Assembly: GCA_030248215.1 (NCBI GenBank)
Contig: JASANG010002001.1
Location: 26,306-90,305 of the forward strand
DNA from: Enoplolaimus lenunculus
Lineage: Eukaryota; Nematoda; Enoplea; Enoplida; Thoracostomopsidae
DNA: 64,000 bases
Direction of reading: 5' to 3'
Shown piece by piece: positions 14,501 to 23,156 of the stretch (position 1 is its first letter; every line of letters starts with the position of its first letter). A model generated the notes under the pieces. It made no database searches. It was not told the DNA's origin and saw only the letters and a program-made list of their open reading frames with translations. Made by a program: the position numbers and the translations under genes.

Positions 14501-17500
14501 TAAGTGTCTATATACACATTTGATAATATGAACCCTAGATTCACCTCAGTACTTGCAGTACTTTTGAACTGTCGGGTGGTTACTGATTTTTGAACGAAAG
14601 TTTAAATTCAACCCACAATCTCGGGTTTTACTGATATTTGAACGAAAGTTGAAATTCAACCCACAATCTCGGGTTTTGCTGATTTTTGAACGAAAGTCGA
14701 AATTCAACCCATAATCTCGGGTTACTGATTTTTGAACGAAAGTTGAAATTCAACCCATAATCTCGGGCTGCTAATTTTTGAACGAAAGTTGAAATTCCAC
14801 CCATAATCTGTATTAATAACTTCCACCGAAGTTGGTTATGATTGTTTTTTCAGGTGTTTGGAGTTGTGCCTTAGCGTTATTTACCGTTCGCCGTGAAATC
14901 ATGCATCATATATTGCAAAGTTACATTCCAACTGCGCTTATTGTTGTCATATCGTGGTTTTCGTTTTGGCTTGACGTCGAAGCGGTTCCTGGCAGGGTCA
15001 GCTTGTGTATTACGACCCTTTTGACACTGGCGACTCAGGCATCCGCTGCTCGATTAGCATTACCTCAGGTTAGTGCTCTCGAGCTTATGAATCTGGCAGG
15101 AAATTGTTGTACATTACCCCAGGGAACATTTGGTGCTACGGTAATATCTTTGTTGAAAAAATGTGAAAAGGTTAGTTTTCTGTGATGACAAAAAAATTAT
15201 GGCTGGTGAACGTCGGACCCGTAGCCAAGGGGGGGCAGGGGGGCTCAGCCCCGTAAAAACTTTAGCCCCCCTAGAAAATTTTCAACCTTGCTTGCAAGTC
15301 ACTAAAATCCCTTGAATGCTCCTCCTAAAAATTTTTAACCCCCCTAGCATGGTGAGCGGCCTACGGACCTGGTGAGCGTACAACTCTAAAATAACAAAGT
15401 CAAGTATGCGACCAGCTATAATGGTAAATATCAGCAAGACTACTCGCAAGAAATAATTCGAGCAAATTCGACCGAAACTTAGGTTAGATATTAGTGGATT
15501 TCGTTCCGTTTCTAGCCTTAATTTTATTGAGCACCAATGCTATTGTTTCGTTTTCCGTATTTGTTATAATTACATGTATTCCATTATTTACTGCTCAATA
15601 AACAAATACAAAAACAAATACTAAAGATCAGTGTTTTGGACTGTGGCGAGAAAAAGGTATCAAAATCTGCCAGGCGGTCGACACAAAAAGAATATTTCAA
15701 ACATACCAAATTAGCACTAAAATTACATCTATGTTGCAAATTGGCCCTGCTTGCAACGCTTTTCAAATCCATGTTACATCTTTACTGATACGGGTTAAGA
15801 CATTGGCGATCCCAGGATTTCTTTGGGGGAGGCGGGCTTTTAGGTGTTGTATTTGATATTTTAGACCATATAATCAAATCGCATTTGTTGAAAAAATCTA
15901 ACTGTTGTAAAAAAATTTCATCGAGATGGCCGCACCCTCGCCCCACTTGCTGTAACCGCCACCCCTCGAGTTAGATTAAGGTCTCGCTATATCGTGCGAT
16001 GTCTGCACCAGATTGCGGGGCAAGCCAAAAAAAATTTTGTTTACAAATTCGTATGCGGTGATACGGCAATTCAGCTGCGTCGCCACACGGCATCGGATGA
16101 CAAGATCCGGTTGCAACTGATTGCGTTTATGCAGCCGCCGGATCAGAAATCATTATTTTTTGCAGGTCTCGTACATCAAAGCGATCGATGTATGGATGGG
16201 AACGTGTATGGCGTATGTGTTTGGTGTCATGATTGAGTTTACATTTGTAAACTATTTGAGTCGACGAAAATTGCGTCGAGGGGTTATACTTGCACGCGGA
16301 GCGCAACTGACCGCTGCTGCAAAGGTAAAGCCGTATTCACACGTGTAAGTTTTTGCTGCGACGACTTGCAGCGGCAAATTGCACGTAGAACAATCGCTTT
16401 TTATCAGCCAATGAGAAAGCGGCTGCTATAAATTCAATGAACTTGCACATGGTTGTTCATACATGTGAACTAAATTGCTAGGTATGGTTTTTAATAAATC
16501 AGTTGCAGCTCCAAGGATTTCGAACGGGATTTTGGACAAAACTTGCAAGTGCAAGATGCACGGTGATAATCTACTGTTTTTCAAAAATTTTAATGCTAAT
16601 TACTAATTCGAAAACCAATAAGCAACTGCTGACAGGTGTTATAGTCAATTAGAAATATATTTCTCAGCCAATTAAGGTGCAGATTAGCTATATCATTAAT
16701 ATTTGGGTTTTGAAATTTTTAAAAATATTTTCGAATCCTCAAAAACGGTTACAATATTGTTTCAGCGACGAGTTAACCAGCTAACGTTGACACCGTTTCG
16801 ATCAATGAATTCTAATAATTATGGCAGCAGTAAAATGCAGACTACGGTACGTGGCTTAGACTTTAGAAAAACGTTGTCAATTGGATTTATTTTTAAATAT
16901 TTTTGAAATAAAAATTAAAACAGTAGGACGTGGCGAACAAGTGAAATTTCAAATGGGTTAATTTTTCAAAATCATTTTCTCAGGCTGCCCGTGAACCAGA
17001 GCAAGATGTCGAACATAAATATGGTTTGGTAAAATAATCAAAGTTAAAGCGATATTTTAGAGCTCATTCGTTGGGGAAACGCTCTAATAGTTAAACGCAG
17101 TGGGTGCTCAACTTACCTTTGAAAATTGTATTTCACAACAAAGTAAAATAGTTTTAAAACTTTTAAGTCTTGTGAATTGCCGACATCTCTTACTCAACCC
17201 GCCACGCGGGTCCGCTCTTGAAAAAAATTTTAGCCCTACTAGAAAATTTTCAACCTTGCTTGCAAGTCATTAAAGATCGTTAAATGCTCCTGCTGAAACA
17301 TTTTTAGATCCCCCTAGCAATTGAGCTGGCTACGGATCTTCCGCGACGTATTGAAACATTTAATACTTTTCAGTCGTTGTTACCCAGGGCCAACACACTT
17401 GTGCTAGAAAACTACGACTTAAACAACTTTCGCCTACCTACAAAATTAAACCACAAAATTGTAATAATTTTAAAATTTTCGAATTTAATTGCGTGCCAAA

Positions 17501-19231
17501 TTTAAGTAAACAAAGCCAGTTTATTACCTGACGAGCAACCAGGACTTCGTAATGATTGAAGCAAGAAAAATTGTTGTGAGTCAAAAACTGATTTTGCTAA
17601 ATGTAAAGATTTTGATTAACATTTTAATATGTCCAACTTTTGTAGCTGACCGGTAGGAAAGAAAGCATCTGCAAAAACGTTGGCATCCTATTTTAAGCTT
17701 TCCGGCCAATACAGCATATTGCTAAGCCTAAGCCTAAACACAAAGGAAAAATTAGTTTTTTTGTTTGCATTGCCCATAACGAAACTGCTTTCGGGTTGGA
17801 AAAATTAGTCTAAAGCTTAAGCTTACTCTGTTGCAGTCCTGCAGAGAAACGTCCAACCCATGATGTTTACATGGACCAGTTTTCCTATAGTTGCGACCCT
17901 CACAACTACAGGTCCAGTTCATCGCAAAATGCTTAATTCAGGCGCTAAACTCGCCGATTCGTGCGCTCAAAGAATCAAGCGTTGCGCAGTCGCCAGTCGC
18001 CGAAGATTCATCACGCAGTTGCCTAGCAACCACGTCGCTCACAACAGCGCCAGCGTCCGAAAATTGCCTTATACAGCGTCGATCGAATGCGATCATTAGT
18101 ATTGGTACACATTCGCCAACTGACACGTTGTCCGAATCAAATCCGTGGAGTTATGCTGTGAGCAACGCACTCGCATCTTTTTACCTTTTTATGACGACGC
18201 TCTTAAGTTTTTTTATTCTCAAATGAATGTAGCACCTATGATCTCTGCAAGTTATAACTTTTAAAACAGATGTGCCAAAAATACAAAAAACTTCGATTAT
18301 ACTGTCGCTATAGTAATTACAATTTAATTCATAAGTAGTAACCAATTTATTGAGCCTGAATTTCACCAAAAGTGACGGTCGGCTCCATCAGTAATGGACT
18401 ATTTATTGGACACTTACAAGCTTCAAGAGTAGTTGGAACCGCTAAATAAGTACACATTGTTTGACTTCCTAACACGTTGAGTTCGTTTCTAAAATTTTCA
18501 AGTTTTGCGGTGCCTTCTACAAAATTCGATAAAATAACGCATTGGACAGTCGTTTTTAGGACCGATTTCCACTGGCAACCCGCGGCTTCACAACGATCCA
18601 ATCGCCAGACAAATCGCCATCGCTTGCGTCATCCACATGGCGTCGTCCGTCGTCGCAACTCAACGACGGTGACGTCATTGGAGGCGGCGTCGACAAATCT
18701 CCGCACCGCGGCGGCGGACGTGCCAGGCGTCTGTGGCGACTGCATCGTCGACCGCAACATCACCAACAACAACGTCCTACGACATTCGTTGTTGCGTCGC
18801 CGTCAAACGATGCAGTTGCCGAACGTCTTCGTCATCGTCGACGGGCTTCAGCGAACGTCGGCGTCGACGACTATGACAGAGAGCTCATCGACGACCGTCG
18901 CGTTCAACAACAACGATCGTCGACGACGGACGTTGCAAATCGCCGACGGTCGTCACCGCCGCCATCGAGTGCGACGACCGGTATCGAACGCGGCGACGAC
19001 AACAACAACAACAACAACGTCGATGTTGACGCTGCGGTTCCTGAACCGCTGGCGCAACTTCGAACCATGGTCGATCGCGCTGCGATTAAGCAACATTCGA
19101 GAAAAGTTGCTCAACGCATCGACCGCTATTGTCGCGTAATATTTCCGTTCACATTCGCGCTATTTAATGTAACATACTGGGTATACTATACGTACAGTCC
19201 AGATATACGCCTAGAAACAGAATTTGTCTGA
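8449..19231 (+). CDS. Cys-loop anion-channel receptor subunit (GluCl/GlyR-like), 11 exons, 5' end missing
   Basis: Pentameric ligand-gated chloride channel subunit of the neuronal or muscle plasma membrane, class of glutamate-, glycine- and GABA-gated channels. Exons read in order with matching phases: N-terminal strand, loop A (WHPDLYFAN), the 15-residue Cys loop CMMDLAKYPLDTQRC, loop B (SYAYT), a second loop-C cysteine pair (YCDGHYEQG..WSC) as in GluCl and GlyR, M1 (SYIPTALIVVISWFSFWL), M2 starting VPGRVSLCITTLLTLATQ, M3 (AIDVWMGTCMAYVFGVMIEF), a very long M3-M4 loop, then M4 (RYCRVIFPFTFALFNVTYWV) and a short C-tail ending ETEFV. The anion-selectivity motif PAR is PGR here, still anion type. 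The spliced exons give 676 residues plus stop. The signal peptide exon lies upstream and was not found. The natural ligand cannot be told from sequence alone. Confidence 0.9.
8870..9525 (+). mobile_element. GGATCC MITE split by an AACTCA MITE
   Basis: Left part about 8870-8950 (AATGCGGATCCATGTGGGGT), right part about 9395-9525 (GATATCCTGGATCCGCCACT). The copy at 28402 shows the undivided form. Confidence 0.75.
9090..9341. mobile_element. AACTCA palindromic MITE, copy 1
   Basis: CACTGTAAATTTCAATAAGT and mirrored CTGAAATTTACTGTG; the inside is made of TGAGTT/AACTCA blocks. It is inserted into the GGATCC MITE that spans 8870-9525. Confidence 0.82.
9650..9730 (-). mobile_element. GTGACCC MITE end fragment
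   Basis: ACCCGAATAAGAGGGGGCGA, TTATTTGGCATCTCCAGAGG and TTATTCTGTTACGG, reversed relative to the copies at 22700 and 47897. Confidence 0.6.
9931..10092 (+). mobile_element. GTAGCCAG-family MITE
   Basis: CAGTCCCGTAGCCATCTCAC to CCCCCTGGATACGAGCCCGG, with GATTTACAAGCAAGGTTGAA in the centre. It lies in a receptor intron. Confidence 0.8.
10211..10475 (+). repeat. 70-bp tandem repeat, nearly four copies
   Basis: TTGAATTTGTAATGTTTTGA recurs at a spacing of 70 bases (10250, 10320, 10390, 10460), with AGAAATTAATTTGAAATTAT. It ends about 35 bases before the receptor exon at 10512. Confidence 0.92.
10512..10579 (+). CDS. receptor exon: first beta strand
   Basis: Acceptor TTGATTTTCAG, donor GTGAGTG. 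Codes for (D)KPTNVSITMYIEGISSF and ASSM, the 'PVxVxVxMxVxSIS' strand of the family. Phase 1 in, phase 0 out, fitting both neighbours. Confidence 0.82.
10840..10997 (+). mobile_element. TTAGGC MITE, subfamily 1
   Basis: CCATGTAACGATCAGGGGCG at the left, CTGTTCTTTACACTGGCC at the right, three TTAGGC hexamers between. It lies in an intron of the receptor gene. Confidence 0.8.
11114..11261 (+). mobile_element. TTAGGC MITE, subfamily 3 (short)
   Basis: Left end ATACTTTTAGGGGCGTCC, right end CTAAAAGTAATATTGGCC, the subfamily whose ends read GGCCAATGTTACTTTAAGGGG. It has the typical 'TTCTGGTGG' and 'AATCTGCTGTTACG' internal blocks. Confidence 0.75.
11419..11673. mobile_element. AACTCA palindromic MITE, copy 2
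   Basis: CACTGTAAATCCCAATGAGT to CAGTGGAATTTACAGTG; in the receptor intron before the loop A exon. Confidence 0.82.
11835..12055 (+). CDS. receptor exon: loops D and A
   Basis: Acceptor TTTTTTACAG, donor GTAAG. Codes for DFHVDIYFQELWVDERL through to PNGTVYLDTR. ELWVDERL and WHPDLYFAN are family signatures (loop D strand and loop A of the ligand site). Leaves in phase 2. Confidence 0.93.
12132..12557. mobile_element. hAT-like MITE, CAGGGTTCC family
   Basis: CAGGGTTCCATCGGAATTCC to TTAGTTCCGGTTGGAACCCTG (last 20 matter), flanks GTGAATGG and CTGAATGG. The inside is rich in GATTCCGG. It lies in a receptor intron. Confidence 0.85.
12566..12692. mobile_element. GC-rich hAT-like MITE, short
   Basis: Right end AAGTATAGCGCAACCCTA mirrors the left end of the copy at 31492 (AGGGTTGCGCTATACTTT). 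GC-rich inside; immediately follows another MITE. Confidence 0.65.
13006..13088 (+). CDS. receptor exon: Cys loop
   Basis: Acceptor TTATTTTTAG, donor GTAAGT. Codes for VSLTVMCMMDLAKYPLDTQR then CDIRILS. Two cysteines with 13 residues between them and the central Pro-x-Asp form the signature disulfide loop. Phase 2 in, phase 1 out. Confidence 0.95.
13385..13792. mobile_element. hAT-like MITE, CAGAGGTGTA family
   Basis: CAGAGGTGTAAGTGGGTAAA to GTAGCATACACCTTTG with a perfect 8-bp target duplication GTGCTATC. Many TACCCGCGGGTA motifs inside. It lies in a receptor intron. Confidence 0.9.
13917..14054 (+). CDS. receptor exon: loop B to loop C
   Basis: Acceptor CTTTTTTCAG, donor GTTAGC. Codes for (S)YAYTEEQLLIFWREEVEP through GYCDGHYEQ. 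SYAYT is loop B; the cysteine in GYC is the first partner of the second disulfide typical of GluCl and GlyR. Confidence 0.93.
14555..14812 (+). repeat. about 51-bp tandem repeat, five copies
   Basis: Each unit has TTTTTGAACGAAAGTTGAAA and TTCAACCCACAATCTCGGG. It ends about 40 bases before the receptor M1-M2 exon. Confidence 0.92.
14854..15068 (+). CDS. receptor exon: M1 and M2 pore helix
   Basis: Acceptor GTTTTTTCAG, donor GTTAGT. Begins GVWSCALALFTVRREI, with the second loop-C cysteine, then M1 and M2. M2 reads PGRVSLCITTLLTLATQ: Arg at 0', Ser at 2', Cys at 4' where Gly is usual, Leu at 9', Ala at 12'. Exon ends ALPQ in phase 0. Confidence 0.95.
15213..15371 (-). mobile_element. GTAGCCAG-family MITE
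   Basis: GGACCCGTAGCCAAGGGGGG to GGTGAGCGGCCTACGGACC, flanked by TGGTGAACGT and TGGTGAGCGT. It lies in a receptor intron. Confidence 0.82.
16166..16324 (+). CDS. receptor exon: M3
   Basis: Acceptor ATTTTTTGCAG, donor GTAAAG, 53 codons in phase 0. Begins VSYIKAIDVWMG, the invariant M2-M3 linker, then M3, followed by VNYLSRRKLRRG at the cytoplasmic side. Confidence 0.95.
16330..16500 (+). mobile_element. TTCACACGTGT-type repeat
   Basis: CCGTATTCACACGTGTAAGT, TTTTGCTGCGACGACTTGCA and CTTTTTATCAGCCAATGAGA recur in reversed or altered order at 53194-53440 and in both palindrome arms (58310-58650, 61380-61690). Probably a MITE of its own; ends not settled. Confidence 0.5.
16766..16846 (+). CDS. 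receptor exon: cytoplasmic loop, part 1
   Basis: Acceptor TTGTTTCAG, donor GTACGT, 27 codons in phase 0: RRVNQLTLTPFRSMNSNNYG and on. No conserved motif is expected in this variable loop; the call rests on splice sites, an open frame and matching phase. Confidence 0.65.
16984..17028 (+). CDS. receptor small exon: cytoplasmic loop, part 2
   Basis: A 45-nt exon (AAREPEQDVEHKYGL) between acceptor TTTTCTCAG and donor GTAAAA, phase 0 on both sides. Ends HKYGL. Support is splice signals and phase only. Confidence 0.55.
17200..17341 (-). mobile_element. GTAGCCAG-family MITE
   Basis: TTCAACCTTGCTTGCAAGTC centre and AATTGAGCTGGCTACGGATC right end; left end eroded. Confidence 0.72.
17704..17878 (-). 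mobile_element. TTAGGC MITE, subfamily 1, next to a receptor exon
   Basis: GGCCAATACAGCATATTGCT at the left, CCATGATGTTTACATGGACC at the right. Its right end lies about 12 bases before the receptor exon at 17891. Confidence 0.75.
17891..18157 (+). CDS. receptor exon: Ser-rich cytoplasmic loop, part 3
   Basis: Acceptor TTTTCCTATAG (start 17891) or CTACAG (start 17912), both in frame; donor GTGAGC. Codes for a Ser/Thr-rich stretch including RALKESSVAQSPVAEDSS and THSPTDTLSESNPWSYA. A TTAGGC-type MITE ends only about 12 bases upstream of the first acceptor. Confidence 0.65.
18560..19231 (+). CDS. receptor last exon: loop part 4, M4 and stop
   Basis: Acceptor GTTTTTAG, stop TGA at 19229-19231. 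The first 187 or so codons are GC-rich and low in complexity (Arg, Ser, Gln, six Asn in a row), then KQHSRKVAQRIDRYCRVIFP begins M4, followed by YTYSPDIRLETEFV and stop. M4 and the preceding basic helix match the family well. The GC-rich composition leaves other frames open by chance. Confidence 0.9.
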   Translation, partial: DRFPLATRGFTTIQSPDKSPSLASSTWRRPSSQLNDGDVIGGGVDKSPHRGGGRARRLWRLHRRPQHHQQQRPTTFVVASPSNDAVAERLRHRRRASANVGVDDYDRELIDDRRVQQQRSSTTDVANRRRSSPPPSSATTGIERGDDNNNNNNVDVDAAVPEPLAQLRTMVDRAAIKQHSRKVAQRIDRYCRVIFPFTFALFNVTYWVYYTYSPDIRLETEFV

Positions 19232-20102
19232 GTGCTTGTACAATGCTGAAGCGATGTTTGAAGTTGACCACTGCTGCGGTCTGGGCACGATTCAGCACAG
19301 CGATTCGGCATTTTTGACCGATTCATGAAGCAAAACACATGTAACAATTTGTGTAAACAAGCTAAAACGACCTATCACCAACTGTTCAATCATTGGATAC
19401 GTCTATTCTCGAGGTCTCTCAAAAAGATGTACTCTTCATTTTGCTTAGTGATTTGTGATAATCGAACCTCGACATTAGCCAGCGGACATCACAGTTCAGC
19501 TATTTAAAACAGATCATAGTGTATACCTTTTCAGAGGATGTTGTTCGGTGTTTTCGCTAAAAATGATTTTAACACAATATATATTAGCTTTACTCAGTGA
19601 GTCGTAATTGACTGTGGTGGAGTTGAATTTTGACTCAGATTGTATAGTCCACAAAAGTCTATTTCGGAGAAAGTCACTTTGACTCACTATTTTTTGCAGT
19701 GTACGCGCTTACAACATCAAAAGAATCGATATAATATTCCGGACACTCACACACCATTTTTGAACTCAGTACTAGGATGTAAAGCCAAGGACATAATATT
19801 GGATTTTTGTTCGCGAGTTTTTCTTTACAGTTTCGCCGCCGTTTAAACGGTCAACAACAGACTGGATTTGGTTTTCTCACAAATGCTTGCTCAGATTGAC
19901 TATAAAGGCGGCCAAAAATATTTTTAAACATATTACTTTAAGCGCGATCTATTTTTTTCGCTGGACAATATTAGAGTAATCTAGAGCATTTGACTAATTA
20001 TTTTGCTTAGGTTTAGGCATAGGCTTGTTGAAGGCTTATTCTTGCGTCAAAGGTTAGGTTTAGGCCAAGGCTTAGTAATTGACTTATACTACTGTTTACG
20101 CC
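19232..20102. other. downstream of the receptor: no gene
   Basis: Holds the half GAGTC palindrome MITE (19595-19701). No AATAAA in the first 300 bases after the receptor stop codon. Confidence 0.5.
19595..19701. mobile_element. GAGTC palindrome MITE, right half
   Basis: From GAGTCGTAATTGACTG to CACTATTTTTTGCAGTG, TA flank kept at the right only. Confidence 0.75.
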
Positions 20103-20274
20103 GGCCAATGTAAAGAACAGTGGCGGAACAGTATTATAAGCATTTTCCTAAACCTAAGCTTAAAGCCTAAGCCAAAGCCAAGCCAAAGCCAAGCCAAAAT
20201 AATTAGTCTAAAGCTTAAGATTATCTATTGCAGTCCCACAGGAAAACGATTCGTCCCTGATCTTTGCATGGGCA
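20103..20274 (-). mobile_element. TTAGGC MITE, subfamily 1
   Basis: GGCCAATGTAAAGAACAGTG to CCTGATCTTTGCATGGGC. The flanks on both sides (about 20025-20100 and 20285-20365) repeat each other, with GGCTTATTCTTGCGTCAAAG on the left and a near match on the right, so the site was duplicated around it. Confidence 0.8.
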
Positions 20275-20753
20275 GGTTTCGACATACGCTTGTTGAAGGC
20301 TTATCCTTGCGTCAAAGCTTAGGCTTAGGCCAAGGCTTAGTAATAGACTTATACTCTACTGTTACGCCCTTCAAAGTAACATTGACCACGGTTTTAAATA
20401 ATTCGGTTGATTTTTTGTTTGCTCCGTTTACGAGGTTTCTTCGACTACATCTGTCGATCACATACTTATAAGTTTCCCCCGTAAATTTCAAAATCTGCCA
20501 TCGCTGCCGCCCTACCACCTCCCAAAAACCTTTTCTGCGTCACTGACTTGGCATCAGTGGTGAACCGCATGGGAAGATTGGGATCGAGACGCGTAGCCTC
20601 GGCCCTGACCGTATGGACGGTTCATGTACGTTTTGCACGCATTATAGCATGTGAGTGACAAAGTGTTATAGACTAAAATATAGCAATGACATTCACGAGC
20701 AGGGTCGTTCACATATAAAGCGGTGGGATGAAGCCGATCCCTTTTCGAAATTT

Positions 20754-20908
20754 CAGCTCATGTAAAGATCAGAGGCGGATCGTTTTTCTGTGTTGGACTG
20801 TAGTAGAATAAAGGTTAAGCTTTTAGACTAATTTTTGCTTAGGTTTAGGCTCAGTGTTTGGAATATGCTTATATTACTGTTATAGTTCTGTTCTATACAT
20901 TGGTTAAC
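20754..20908 (+). mobile_element. TTAGGC MITE, subfamily 1/2 mosaic
   Basis: Left end of subfamily 1 (CATGTAAAGATCAGAGGCGG), right end closer to subfamily 2 (GTTCTGTTCTATACATTGG). Confidence 0.7.
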
Positions 20909-21250
20909 ATTTTTCTAAAGATACAACACAAATCACTTACAATAGGTTTTATACTAAAACTTTCTCGTCTTCCCAATCCCATTGCTTGCTGGATCATCAC
21001 AAATGACTTACCAGCCCAACACTTCGCGGAAACATAAAATGACTGGCCTGCAACCCGAAATATACCTTGAAGGTGTTTAATCAGAACTTTGATATAAATG
21101 TTCCACACAAACCAAAAAATAGAACATATTTTAAATTTAAAAGTTTTTAAAATTTTGCTATTTTCACGTTCGTTTGTTGTTTGCCGCCGATTTTCGCTTC
21201 CCTTCCTATGTTCTTCTCTAAGTGAATTTCCTTGATTCGCCGCATTTTTA

Positions 21251-21684
21251 AGCCCATGAAAACATCAGGGGCGGAACGTTTTCTGTGAGACTGCAATACA
21301 GTAAGCTTAAGATTTACACTAATTTTTTGCTTGGCTTAGGCTTAGGAATATGATCATTCTTACGGTTAGGCTTAGGAATATGATCATTCTTACGGTTAGG
21401 CTTAGGAATATGATCATTCTTACGGTTAGGCTTAGGAATATGATCATTCTTACGGTTAGGCTTAGGCTTAGGAATATGATCATTCTTACGGTTAGGCTTA
21501 GGAATATGATCATTCTTACGGTTAGGCTTAGGAATATGATCATTCTTACGGTTAGGCTTAGGAATATGATCATTCTTACGGTTAGGCTTAGGCTTAGGAA
21601 TATGATCATTCTTACGGTTAGGCTTAGGCTTAGTCTTAGGAATATGCTTATAATACTGATCCGCCCCTGTTCTTTACATTGGCC
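21251..21684 (+). mobile_element. TTAGGC MITE, subfamily 1, internally expanded
   Basis: Ends as in subfamily 1. The body is nine near-perfect copies of a 30-36 bp unit made of one to three TTAGGC plus AATATGATCATTCTTACGG. The flanks GCATTTTTA repeat on both sides as a target duplication. Confidence 0.9.
21339..21637 (+). repeat. 30-36 bp tandem units inside the TTAGGC MITE
   Basis: Nine copies of TTAGGCTTAGGAATATGATC plus ATTCTTACGG, some with one extra hexamer. The near identity of the units shows recent growth. Confidence 0.92.
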
Positions 21685-22571
21685 GCATTTTTAAAATAAA
21701 TTTCAAAAATTAATCAATTACGCGATGCTTGATTTTCGCTCAATACAAAGACAATTGATTATAAAATATTTTTAAAATTTCAAAGGCCCACATGCAACGA
21801 TTTTCGCATTTTTTTGTCAGCCGTTTAGCGTTAATTTTAGTAGAATTTCTTGTTGTCGTTGTCCAACGAATGTCATGTATTGGCCGCAGTTTTAAAATCA
21901 ATTTTAACAATTTACCAATAAATTACTAACTTTGTTTCGGTGCTTCTTTGACGGTGACACACACACATTGACAGATTCTACGGGGGTGCCATCCATGCCA
22001 TAGACCCCACTTTAGCATATGGTTCAAAAACAAACTTTAAGATTTAGTTTGTAAAATTGTGTTCGGTTTCTCGCTCGCTGCGCTAGCAAGCTTATTTTTT
22101 ACTGCTATCGTGCGAACGCTCTCGTGGCCAATTTTTTTGGATCCGCCATACTGGTGACACATAACTCGAAGCGTTTAAACTTTAACAGAATTTAAATTAT
22201 TTGTTCTAAATTTTGATGAGAAACAAAAATGTTTGCCGGAAATTTTAAATTTATTGCAAAATTTACTTCATTCATTTGTTCATTCATAAAAGTTTGTGTT
22301 GAAAGAATTGAATGAAATGCAGCGACGATTGTACTTACGGTGAAGTATATATTTGTGGAATTACCTTTTGTTCGTATTATATCTGGACATTTTGTCAGAT
22401 AGCATCTGTGAGCCATACGTGGTAGGTTTCAGGGTGTAAACGGATAGTGAAAATAACGGAAACGGATAGTGATCAAAATAACGGAAACGAAAACAGGAAA
22501 CAGAAATTAATATGTTTAAGTTTCAAAGATGTTTTATTATTCTCTCAACACAATTCAAGTATGCAAATATT

Positions 22572-23156
22572 CGCCCATGTTACTTTAAGGGGCGTCGAGG
22601 TTTTTGGTGGATCTATCAAATGGTAGGTTTAGATTCTAGATTACATATTTTTGCTTAGGCTTAGGCTTAGGCTTAGGAACTCATTTTTTGCAACGCTTAC
22701 TGTAGTGACCCGAATAAGAGGATGCGGGGTAACAAGAGGGGGTCCAATTTTGAGTCCCAATCAATAGGAGTCCGTATCCCTAATAAGAGTCCGTAAGCGG
22801 ATAGAGTCCCTAAATTCTAATTAGAGTCCATGAAGGTCCGTTATTCCTAATATACTTTGTTTTGAAAGTACATTCCTAAGTATAACCTTGCATGATCGAT
22901 CAAGCCATTGACGCAAGACAAATAAACGGTTGATTCAACGGATAGTTGCAGTACCGGATATATACCAGTAACGAAAAGTGGCTGAGCGTGGGTGAAAAAT
23001 AAATAACAGTCCGTAACCGAATAACAAGGGGGGTACCCTCTGGAAAGGCCAAATAAATATTAGTCCCCCTTTTATTCGGGTCACTATAGTAGGCTTAGGC
23101 TTAGGCTTAGGAATGCGCTTAATCTACTGTTACGCACCTTAAAGTAACATTTGCCC
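22572..23156 (+). mobile_element. TTAGGC MITE, subfamily 3, nested
   Basis: CGCCCATGTTACTTTAAGGG at the left and CCTTAAAGTAACATTTGCC at the right; inserted in the hAT-like element and interrupted by the GTGACCC MITE. Similar 8-bp flanks, CAAATATT and CATAAATT. Confidence 0.85.
22700..23089 (+). mobile_element. TA-flanked MITE, GTGACCC family, innermost of three
   Basis: Ends CTGTAGTGACCCGAATAAGA and, inverted, CTATAGTGACCCGAATAAAA, flanked by TA on both sides, as in Tc1/mariner-type insertions. This is the most complete copy of the family in the window, 390 bp. Confidence 0.88.

Noticed and set aside
18477-19139. 220-codon open frame overlapping the receptor's last exon in another frame
   Set aside because: The exon's true frame is fixed by M4 and by the phase of the preceding exon. 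The second frame is open because the GC-rich Arg/Ser/Gln codons contain few TA pairs.
11835-19231. Cation-selective (nicotinic-type) receptor
   Set aside because: The M2 entry PGR, the second loop-C disulfide pattern and SYAYT loop B belong to the anion-channel class; the adjacent-cysteine pair of nicotinic alpha subunits is absent.
21251-21684. Interstitial telomere or chromosome-fusion scar
   Set aside because: The TTAGGC runs are short, interrupted by spacers and bounded by transposon ends with target duplications, so they belong to mobile elements.
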